Below, piece after piece: positions 25,891 to 34,494 of a DNA stretch of 64,000 nt. The number at the start of each line of letters is the position of its first letter. Within the stretch, counting starts at the first letter, position 1. The notes under the pieces were generated by a model, which saw only the letters and a program-made list of their open reading frames with translations, did not search any database and had not been told where the DNA came from. Both the position numbers and the translations under genes were made by a program. This DNA is from Tetrahymena thermophila SB210 (Eukaryota > Ciliophora > Oligohymenophorea > Hymenostomatida > Tetrahymenidae). The DNA lies in contig NW_002476365.1 in NCBI RefSeq assembly GCF_000189635.1, forward strand, positions 310,001 to 374,000. The letters run 5' to 3'.

Positions 25891-25907
25891 AAACCCATAA
25901 TTTTTTA
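25891..25907 (+). promoter_or_regulatory. PSE-like element of U4 copy 1
   Basis: AAACCCATAATTTTTTA. The CCCATA core starts 64 bases before the RNA 5' end. The same core occurs at matching distance before the three other U4 copies, while the surrounding sequence differs. This fits the proximal element of snRNA genes. Confidence 0.7.
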
Positions 25908-25957
25908 TTTTATAATTTACTATTTATTTGGCTGCTCTTTGCAACAAGAATTTCTTT

Positions 25958-26096
25958 AACCTCGCGACAGGGGCAATATAGCAGCAAGTGACGGTTAACT
26001 GATGCGCTATTATTGCTAGTTGAAAACTACTTCAATAAGTGGAAACGACGCTTGCGTCGGGTCCCAATTTCTGGAAGGTCGTATGACCTACTCACT
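25958..26096 (+). ncRNA. U4: U4 spliceosomal snRNA, copy 1 (class A)
   Basis: U4 snRNA pairs with U6 in the tri-snRNP. The 5' region (CTCGCGACAGGGGCAATATA) matches the U6-pairing stem II part of U4. The 5' stem-loop keeps the K-turn bases (GTGA opposite CTGATG), the site of the 15.5K/Snu13 protein. CTATTATTGCTAGTTGAAAA is the nearly invariant stem I block. A central hairpin CGACGC-TT-GCGTCG (26046-26059) is perfect. The Sm site AATTTCTGG is at 26066-26074, followed by the 3' hairpin GGTC-GTAT-GACC. Length is about 139 nt, and the ends are estimated to a few bases. This copy differs markedly from the other three in the central domain. Confidence 0.92.
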
Positions 26097-26525
26097 CCCT
26101 ATATTAATCAAACAAAACTAAGTTCTTTTCTTCTTAATTCCTTCATATTTATGATCTTATTTTCAATTAAATCAAGTTATTATTAACTCTAAAATGAATA
26201 AATTTAAATGTAATATGTAATTTAAAAACAAAATTTATGTAAAAAAAAAAAAAGAAATTAGCATAACTAACTAAAATGCTTTTTAAAATGATGTTTTATA
26301 AGTAATATCATAAAAAACTAGCATTCAGATTATGTTATTTCTTTTTATAAAAAAGAAACTCTGCAAATATTAAAGAAAAATAAAATGAAAAAATATATTT
26401 TTAATTGTGCACACATGAGATATATTTTATAAAGGTTTATTATAAAAAAAACTAAACAAAAATAATTATTTTAAAATGTTTAACTGTTTATTTTTTTATT
26501 ATTTTTAATAAAAAGCATCATTCAA

Positions 26526-26951
26526 TCACTCTTCTTTCTGAACATTTTTTTGTAATATCAATTCTTTTATGTGCGACATTGGATATAAGAGCCTCCCAAA
26601 TTTAATTAATCCAAAGAATTAATCCCTAATAGGTAATACAATTCCATGATAGTGTAAATGATCTATTGAAACATGAGGAGGGATATGATAGCCATATTTG
26701 TACTCTTTTCCAGGATGACTTTTTTAGAGAATTTGTTCGCATACTTTGTGAATTTCATCTAAAAGTTAGAGATCATTGCTAGTTAAATAACTAGAGTTTT
26801 CTATGTGCTTAATTGGACATACTAAAATGTGCCTCTGCGAAGATGCTAAATCAATATCCTCAATAGCAAATACAATGTCGTTTTAAAAAATGATTAGATT
26901 TTTTTTGTTTTATAAAATATCGCAAAATTCACAAAAATACTGGTTCTTCAT
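26526..26951 (-). CDS. HINT-type histidine-triad (HIT) protein
   Basis: Single-exon ORF of 141 codons. HIT proteins are nucleotide hydrolases or transferases acting on AMP-linked substrates. The N-terminus FCEFCDIL gives the CxxC that often binds zinc in HINT proteins. RHILVCPIKHIENSSYLT near residues 40-57 matches the strand that follows the substrate pocket. The triad motif is near residues 99-112: YHIPPHVSIDHLHYHGIVLP, with HLHYH as the HxHxH catalytic core. The bases GYHIPPHVS before the triad resemble HINT3-type proteins more than HINT1 (which has QSVYHVHLHVL). It lies between U4 copies 1 and 2 but on the opposite strand. Length fits a single HIT domain with a short tail. The likely location is cytosolic or nuclear. 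Confidence 0.88.
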
Positions 26952-27305
26952 GCTTTTCAATTAATTTCAAATATATTTAATACTTAGAAACTAAATGTAA
27001 ATGTAAATATTAAATGTGTTAAAAATTAGTCAAAGATAATAATGTTTTATTCAATAAATTTATTTTTTCATATTCTTAAAAAATATATTTTAAATATTTA
27101 ATATCAAAAATCTCAATTTAGAATAATTTATATTTACCGATTGTAAAACATACATTATTATATTCATTAAGTACAAAAATTTTTGATAGATGCAAGAAAG
27201 AAAGAAAAATTTAAACATTGAAAAGTTTAGTTAAAATCAAATCTATTTCATTAGTATATTTTGAAAATATTTTGTCTATAATTTAAAAATTGTATTATTA
27301 AATTA

Positions 27306-27322
27306 ACTAACCCATATTTTTA
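27306..27322 (+). promoter_or_regulatory. PSE-like element of U4 copy 2
   Basis: CTAACCCATATTTTTAT, with the CCCATA core 62 bases before the RNA start. Same position and core as at the other copies. Confidence 0.7.
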
Positions 27323-27372
27323 TAAACCAAATTAATCTTTATAAATTGAAATCTAATCCTTAAGAAATACTT

Positions 27373-27518
27373 ATCCTCGCGCAGAGGGGCATTATAGTAG
27401 CAAGTGAAGTATTAACTGATGCACTATTATTGCTAATTGAGAACTATGTTCGATAAATTGACTTTAAGTGTAAACTTATTGGCATAATTTCTGAAGGGTC
27501 TTATGGACTCCACTCACT
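27373..27518 (+). ncRNA. U4: U4 spliceosomal snRNA, copy 2 (class B)
   Basis: About 146 nt. It starts ATCCTCGCGCAGAGGGGCAT and keeps the K-turn (GTGA and CTGATG), the stem I block CTATTATTGCTAATTGAGAA, a central hairpin AAGT-GTAA-ACTT, the Sm site AATTTCTGA (27486-27494) and a 3' hairpin GGGTC-TTATG-GACTC. The central domain differs from copy 1 in sequence but not in fold. Copy 3 is almost identical, including some 50 bases downstream (ACAAAACAAAAGC...), which may carry the 3'-end signal. It appears functional. Confidence 0.9.
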
Positions 27519-28165
27519 TCACTTAAATTAACAAAACAAAAGCATCTTTTTTATTCTTTTTAATATATTTTTATTTAAATAATTTAAACATTTTATAAAT
27601 AAATAGAAAATAAGTGAAAATGAAATTCATATTAAAAATAAATATTTTTTATAAAATTTCAAATATTAATTTGCTTATTTTTCAAGTTTGAATTTATTTA
27701 TAAAATCAAAAGTTAATATCTAATATAATATTCTTATTTTATACTGCATTACAAGGTAATAATATGTATAAAATTTAAAGTAATTGTAAGATTATTTGTA
27801 GTAAAATTTATTACTATTTAATTCATCCCTTAATTTAAATAAATTAATTAAAAATAAAATAATTAATTATTATTTTTTAGTTTTAAATATGTACAATTAA
27901 AATATTTAACCAATAATTTACTTTTAGACTTATTTTATTTAAATATTTTTAAAAAAATTATAATTATATAAAAAAGCTGATTTATTTTATCATTATTATT
28001 CAATGTTTTGAGAATAAAAAATATATAAATTAATATAAAATAGATGCATTTTTTATAAAATTTTTGAAGTGAATTTTGTTGGTATTTTTAAATTATTTTT
28101 CCAAATCTATTTCTATCAAATTTAAAAGCATTTTGTCTATAATTTGATGTTAAATAATTAAAAAT

Positions 28166-28185
28166 AGCTAACCCATAATTTTTAA
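28166..28185 (+). promoter_or_regulatory. PSE-like element of U4 copy 3
   Basis: AGCTAACCCATAATTTTTAA, with the CCCATA core 62 bases before the RNA start. Confidence 0.7.
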
Positions 28186-28233
28186 GGTCAAATTAACTTT
28201 TATAAATTGAAATCTAATCCTTAATAAATACTT

Positions 28234-28379
28234 ATCCTCGCGCAGAGGGGCATTATAGAAGCAAGTGAAGTATTAACTGATGCTCTATTATTGCTAATTG
28301 AGAACTATGTTCGATAAATTGACTTTAAGTGTAAACTTATTGGCATAATTTCTGAAGGGTCTTATGGACTCCACTCACT
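28234..28379 (+). ncRNA. U4: U4 spliceosomal snRNA, copy 3 (class B)
   Basis: Nearly identical to copy 2. The visible differences are single bases in the 5' stem-loop, such as ATAGAAGC for ATAGTAGC and GATGCTC for GATGCAC. The second change weakens one pair at the base of the loop. The K-turn, stem I block, central hairpin, Sm site (28347-28355) and 3' hairpin are all kept. About 90 upstream and 50 downstream bases are also shared with copy 2, which shows a recent duplication with a unit of about 860 bases. Confidence 0.9.
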
Positions 28380-28855
28380 TCACTTAAACTAACAAAACAA
28401 AAGCATATTTTTTATTCTTTTCAATATATTATTATACAAAATAAATAAGCAATAATTAAATCAAAAACATTTTCATTTCGACTTAAAATAAATTAAAAAA
28501 GGAATTCATATGAAAATTTTAAAAAGATTAACTAAAGTTTCAATTGATTTTATAAATTAAACTAAATTATTTATTTACAAATTATATATTAGGTTTAAAA
28601 ATAAACATGATTTAAATAAATATAACAAAGAATTAGTTGGTTTTTAAATTATTTATTATTTTTGAGAAAAGTATTTATTTTTAGATTTATTTAATTGTGT
28701 AAAAAAATTAATATAATTGCATCTATTAACAATTAAGAATAAAAATATTTGATAGATGCAATTTATAAAATTTTTGATCAGGATGATAAGCAATTAAATT
28801 AATTGTCCAAATCTGTTTTTATGAACTCGAAAAATATTTTGTAATAATTAAAGTT

Positions 28856-28872
28856 AGCTAACCCATATTATT
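28856..28872 (+). promoter_or_regulatory. PSE-like element of U4 copy 4
   Basis: AGCTAACCCATATTATT, with the CCCATA core 59 bases before the RNA start. Confidence 0.68.
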
Positions 28873-28920
28873 TAAATCAAATAAACTTTTAAATTTATAT
28901 ATAATCCTCCTCTAATTAGT

Positions 28921-29066
28921 ATCCTCGCGCAGAGGGGCATTATGGAAGCATGTGAAGTATTAACTGATGCACTATTATTGCTAATTGAGAACTATGTTCG
29001 ATAAATTGGTATTGAGTTTAAACTTATTACCATCATTTCTGAAGAGTCTTATGGACTCCACTCACC
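28921..29066 (+). ncRNA. U4: U4 spliceosomal snRNA, copy 4 (class B, diverged)
   Basis: The 5' half, K-turn and stem I block match copies 2 and 3. The central domain has drifted (GGTATTGAGTTTAAACTTATTA). The Sm site reads CATTTCTGA (29034-29042) instead of AATTTCTGA. The 3' hairpin GAGTC-TTATG-GACTC is a perfect stem. The downstream shared block is partly lost. It may still be expressed; the altered Sm site makes assembly less certain than for copies 1-3. Confidence 0.85.
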
Positions 29067-29454
29067 CAACAAAAACATTTTTTTCATGTTTTTAATTTAA
29101 AAAAGTAAAAATATTATATAAATATAATTTACAATTAATGCAAGCTACATATATTTTAATTAATTGTGACAAAAATAGACAAAAATAAATTTAAGAATTA
29201 AATTTCTTTAAAATTTTAAAAAAATCAGTGCTCATAATTTTATTTAAATATATTTTGATAAAGAAAACTTTTAATAAATTTTTATAAAATTCTTATTTTT
29301 ATTTTTAAAGTTTTAATTTTTAATATAAAATCTACTTGAACAAAAAAATAAAAATTTTGCCTGTTATTTAAAATTATAATTAAAAAGTCTCAACAATTAT
29401 TTTAATAAAGCTAATTAAATTTTATAAATAAAAATCTAATTCTTTAAAAAACTT

Positions 29455-29606
29455 GTATTCATACTTAAAGGTGCATAAAAGAAGCATGTTCATTTTTAAT
29501 TAAAGCTTTGTTATTTCAAATTGAGAACAATGTTTGATATATTGACTTTAAATTTATGCTTATTGTCACAATTTCTGATGATTATTATGGACTCCATTTA
29601 CTTCAC
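29455..29606 (+). pseudogene. U4: U4 snRNA pseudogene, copy 5
   Basis: Recognisable by collinear remnants of class B U4: GTGCATAAAAGAAGCATGTT, TTGAGAACAATGTTTGATAT, ATTGACTTTAAATTTATGCT, the Sm-like CAATTTCTGA and TTATGGACTCCATTTACTTC. The CTCGCGCAGAGG 5' end is gone, the K-turn bases are lost (GTTC for GTGA, TTAAAG for CTGATG), and stem I reads TTATTTCAAATTGAG. The upstream CCCATA element has decayed to CTAATTAAATTTT. It is a decayed fifth repeat of the array and probably not transcribed. Confidence 0.78.
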
Positions 29607-30028
29607 CTAAATTTTTGATTCAAAAGCTTCTTTCTTATTATTTTGAATGCGTTTTCTTAATATTAATAGCAAAAAGCTTAAAAAAATAATTTAAAAAAAT
29701 AAATATTTAAAATATTATTCAAAAAAATTATACTTTAACTTTTTTAATTCACTAGAAAAATATTTATTAAATTGAAATTATCATCAATAATATATCAAAA
29801 AGATAAGTTAGAATAATAATTTGTATGTATCACCAATATTATTAATGTTTTTGTAATTTAGAGATAAATAATAAATATTTTTTTGTTTATTTGTTGATTT
29901 ATTTCTGCAAATATTTTTTTTGTTTTATTTTAGATAAATATTTTTTAGTTTATGAATCTTCATTTACTTTTAGAAAATTCTTATTTATTATTAATTTATT
30001 TGTAATTTTAGTTTATTTATAAGTAGAA
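29607..30028. other. Intergenic AT-rich, no gene seen
   Basis: No coding or RNA signal; presumably the promoter region of the following gene. Confidence 0.5.
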
Positions 30029-30451
30029 ATGCTGAAGAATATTTTCAACAAGTTCAAACAAATAAGGTAAGCCCATAATGATGCAAAATTTAATAGAAAA
30101 TTAGTGGGTACAGATAGAAGCGGAAATAAGTACTACCAATACTTTGATGAAGAAGGGTATGAAACTAAAAGAGAATGTGAATATTTAAATGTTTTTGATC
30201 AGAATCATGTGAATAGAATAGATCCAGCTTGGGAAGATTGGTTGAGAAAGAAAAGATTAGATCCTTTTACTGAAGAAGAAATGGAAAAAATTTATAGATA
30301 CACTGATAATCTAAGAAAAAAAGGTATTTCAGCTGATAAATATGAATAAGAAATGATGAAAACTTTTCGTAGAACTGATAAATATAATGCTGCAGAAAAA
30401 AAAGACTTCCAACCTGAACACTGGGATTTTGATTAGAAAAACAATAAATGA
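30029..30451 (+). CDS. NDUFA12/NDUFAF2-family complex I protein
   Basis: Single-exon ORF of 140 codons to TGA. It belongs to the 17.2-kDa family, which includes complex I subunit NDUFA12 and assembly factor NDUFAF2. The diagnostic segment begins near residue 26 with VGTDRSGNKYYQYFDEEGYE. It continues through a Lys/Arg-rich stretch to IDPAWEDWLRKKRLDPFTEEE near residues 58-78, matching the PPEWxxWLRxxRxxPPT signature. The start Met opens a basic, amphipathic leader (MLKNIFNKFKQIRQAHNDAK) that fits mitochondrial import. The TAG at codon 14 is Gln, so a standard-code reader would start later. The C-terminal half is charged and low in complexity. Which of the two paralogues it represents cannot be settled from sequence alone; the single domain and acidic tail fit either. 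Confidence 0.85.
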
Positions 30452-31270
30452 TATATTAGTAAACTCAATTGATAATAAAAATATATTCTTGATTAATTTA
30501 TATAATTTTAATATATATTAGTTATTTTTAGACCAATAAACATTTTATATTTTGCTAAAAAAAGAATATTACTCAAATAATTAAATTAATTACTATTAAT
30601 TTCATATTATAATTAAAAGAATAGAAATATTGTAAGCAATCTATAATGTATTTATTACTGAGTGATTTCAATTAATATAATATTATCTTTTTTTTAAATA
30701 AAGCTGCTTTTAGATACAATAAGTGAAACATCTATTAAAAGTTTCTCATGCATTTATTTAATTAGAAAATTAATTTATTTTTCTTAGATAATTATTCAAT
30801 CAAAATTTGCTATATTAAGATAAAAATAGTTTATTTATTTTTTTTGGAGAGAATACGCACAAAGGATAGAATATATTATACTAATGAAATTAACAGATTA
30901 AAATAAAGTTAACTATCTAATTAATATTTATTAAAATAAATAAACATTATGCAATAGCTTTTATATTTTCCATTATCGTACATATTTATTTATTTAGTTT
31001 TTTAAATTTTGATTTTATTTTTTTTAGGAGTTACTATTTACTCATAAATTATTTTTTTAAATGAAAAATAAATAATGACTGAATTTAGTTAAAAAATATT
31101 TAGAAGTATTTAAGATTCATTAATTATTTATTGTTGGACAAAGAGTAAGTAATTTTTATCAGGTTGCTCAAAAAAAAAATGAATATTTGAATAAATGAAT
31201 GTTTTAGATTTAAAATTTAAATTTATTTATTTACTTTACAGTTAAACAAATACAACAGTAAATATTATTA
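30452..31270. other. Intergenic AT-rich, no gene seen
   Basis: Convergent genes end on both sides. No gene or RNA recognised. Confidence 0.5.
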
Positions 31271-33175
31271 TCATAAATCTTTACCCAATCTGTGTATTTC
31301 ATTAAGAGCAAATTATGCTTCTTCTTTTCCTTTATCAGCTGTAAAGATAAATCTGAAGAAGTTCTTTCTTTGAATTGATTTTTGGTTTTGTTTTTAATAG
31401 GCAACCATCATTGTACCTTGCTCAACCATTTTAGCTTTGATGATAGGAGGAATATTATGCATGTCTTCCCAGAATTTTTCTGTTTTGTCTTCTCCTAATT
31501 CTTTTCTTTTTAAGAATGAGTCAGGATAATAGAAAAAGCTGACACTAACATATTCAGGCTCATTGATTAATTCACAGTTAGGGTGATCTTTAACCAACTA
31601 GGCAAAATATTTAGTGGTTTCTAAAGAATCAGCAACAATTTATTCTAAACCTAATGTACCAAAATGTTTCCAGTAGATCCAAAATTTGAATACATCTATA
31701 TGTCTTGCACATTAGTAAGTCTTATCTCCTGAATCATATCTTTATTAAAGAAAGTATTGATTAATAGATGAAATATTAATTTTTTAATTTATTTTATTAC
31801 TTAGTTGCATCATAGAGTTTTTTGTCCTTCATGAAAAGATAGTCGCTACCTAAAGCATTAGCTTCATGAAGCAAGCCAACATGTCTAGTGAAAAAGGCTG
31901 TACATTATTAAGGAACATTAAATAATTTATGAGCATCCCAAGCGAAACTATCAGCTTAGCTGATGAGGCTATATTTATTTCTAAATTCTTCTAAAAAGAT
32001 CAAGTGACCACCCCAACAGCCATCAATGTGAACCCACATGTTATATTTTTGTGCTATTTCAGTGCATTTGTTGATAGGATCAACTACACCAAAGACTGTT
32101 GTACCACAGGTCAAATTAACCATTAAAGGAACCTAAATTAGATTAATAAAAGAATAAATATTATTGATGAATATTACGTATTTTAGTTAATAATTTTGAT
32201 AAAAGCTATCAAAAAATATCTTTTATCATAAAATTTTTACATTTGGATACTGCTTTTTCTTTATGAACTAAAAAAATATCTTTAAAAATAAAATGAAATT
32301 ATAAAATATTTTAGCAGATTCAAATAAGTTTTGTTTTATATGTTTATTTATTTATCTTCGGTTTTTATTTATTTAATTCATTTTCTTCAAGCAAAATAAA
32401 TAATTGTCTATCTTACTGAACCTTCTTAAATGCATTTTTAGATTTCCTTTTCGAATTCCTCAGGAATCATTCTTCCTTCTTCATCACAAGCTATTTTGAC
32501 AACAGAATCAAGACCAAAACCAAGCATAATTGCTCCTTTTTCGATGCTATAGTGAGCTAATTCAGATGTGAAAAGTTTCAAATCAGGAAGAGCACGAAGA
32601 CCTTTTCTCTTAAATTCAGGATATTTGTGTTATCTAGCTGCTAAGATACCATAAAAATTAGATTAGGAACCGCCTGGGCAGAAAACTCCATCAATTGTAC
32701 TCCACTTTAAGTATCTTTCTGCAAATAATTACTAAATGGCGTTTTCCATAAAGTTAAAAACTGGGGCCATTTCATAAGTATACATAGAGCCATTAATTGT
32801 AGATGTGAAATAGTCTCCTGCTAAAGAATATTCATTTGAACCACCGAAGAGGTTATTGAAAAAGTGAGAGTGTGAAGTCTTAACGCTATATTTGTCAACT
32901 AATTTAATGAAGTTAATAATCTCTTCATCAGACTATCCTTTTAAAGGAAGAGTTAAATCTATTTCTTTAATGAGCTAATCAGGAGTCTTAAAGTCAATAA
33001 CCTTTCCATTACCTGTCTTGCATTCGAGAATTATCTTCTTCAAAATCTAAAAAACATCATCCAGAAATTTCTCATTGAGTTTTTTATCTGATAAATATTA
33101 AAGGATTTAAATATAAAATATTTTTTTGAACCAATAGTTACCATTTGCTAAAAGATGCTAATCTTATTGTTCCAT
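31271..33175 (-). CDS. Group II PLP-dependent decarboxylase (glutamate/cysteine-sulfinate type)
   Basis: Pyridoxal-phosphate enzyme of the GAD/CSAD group, removing a carboxylate from an acidic amino acid. Four exons fit in phase: 33175-33142, 33087-32417, 32132-31801 and 31739-31271, giving 501 residues, the usual size for GAD. The PLP lysine is in SFAWDAHKLFNVPQQC (DAHK). Other group II landmarks are SHSHFFNNLFGG, the glycine motif CPGGSQSNFYG, VNLTCGTTVFGVVDPI, VHIDGCWGGH with the Asp that contacts the pyridine nitrogen, and [20 protein letters not shown] near residues 345-365. The extended N-terminus that localises mammalian GAD is missing, so the enzyme is probably cytosolic. GABA or hypotaurine production is inferred; ciliates have several members of this family and the substrate cannot be told by eye. 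No catalytic residue appears to be missing. Confidence 0.9.
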
Positions 33176-34494
33176 TCTTATTTGTATGATATTCTAAACT
33201 ATATATTTACCTTTATTTAACAATAATTAATTTTTTTTTTAAAGTAATTATATGTGGTTTTTATGAGTTTAAGCTATTTATTGATTGATGATAGATATTT
33301 TCTTAAATCTTTTATAAATACTCTTTAAATGTAATGATCCAAATGTAAAAGATTTTTTATCTCATCTTTATCAAACATACCTCAATATTCTACTAATTTT
33401 CTTTACATAAAATAATGTTCGTTCATAAATTTTTATTAAAAATTATTCACCATTTAGTACTCTATGAGTTTGGGGGAGGGGTTGGTGATAATTAATGAGG
33501 ATTAACTGTATATCAATTAATAAATATTTGTTAGTTTAATTTTAGAATATAATTTTTTTTAGTAATTTAAAATATTTATTCATGCTATCTTGTTTTACTT
33601 TTGCAAATAAATATAAAGAAAATATATTCACAATTAAATAAATATCCTCAGTTAATTTAATATATTTTTATTGTATTATAGCTTTAATAGAAAATAATAA
33701 TTATTAATTAATACGATTAAAAAGAGATTTTATTTTTAATTAGCAATTTTAAATTTATTTTTGAAATGAAATTATTATTGAAATTTATTTAGCTAAGCAG
33801 TTTTACACTTTTAATTAAAATTTTTTAATATTCCATTCATTTTTAAATATAGATTTAAACAAAGATATTGATAAATAAAAATTAAGTAGCAGGAGTTGAA
33901 TGATTTCATTTACTTATAATGTTTATATTAGCAATTTTAAATATACTTTGAAATCAAATTTTTATTTAAATTTTACAAACAGAATTTACACCTTTTAGTA
34001 AATTTTACTTGCAATTTTGCACTTTTTAAATAAAATTTTACATAAAAATATTTGATAAATAAAAATTAAGATGAAAGAGGTGAATGAGTTTTATTTAATT
34101 TTTATGATTATTTTAAATTTGAATAAAAAATGATAAATTTTTAGATGAATTTAGACGATAAACAAGTAATTATGTAATAATTAAGCGAATTGATAAATAA
34201 TAAAATAAAAATGAGTTGAAATAATCTACAATTACTTCTCACCATGAATATTTTAATAAGTTTGAAAATAAACAACTATTACAGCTCGAAAATCTTTTGT
34301 TTAACTAATAATTAAGTATTATTTAAATAATTATTCACTTTATATATAAATAAGCTTGGAAAAGTAGATAATTTGAATATTAATAGCATAAAAACTTTGT
34401 AGAATAGGATAACCAAATCAAAATAAAATAGATTAAACTTAAAGAATCACATATTAATTATATAATTCAAAAGTTATAGCTATACTCTCTTTTC
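33176..34494. other. Intergenic between divergent genes, no gene seen
   Basis: Very AT-rich region with divergent promoters for the decarboxylase and the membrane protein. An odd G-rich patch TTTGGGGGAGGGGTTGGTG lies near 33470-33488; it is the only G-run of this kind in the surroundings. Confidence 0.5.

Noticed and set aside
27373-29066. Class B RNAs as U4atac of a minor spliceosome
   Set aside because: The stem I block CTATTATTGCTAATTGAG is that of major U4, and U4atac landmarks are missing.
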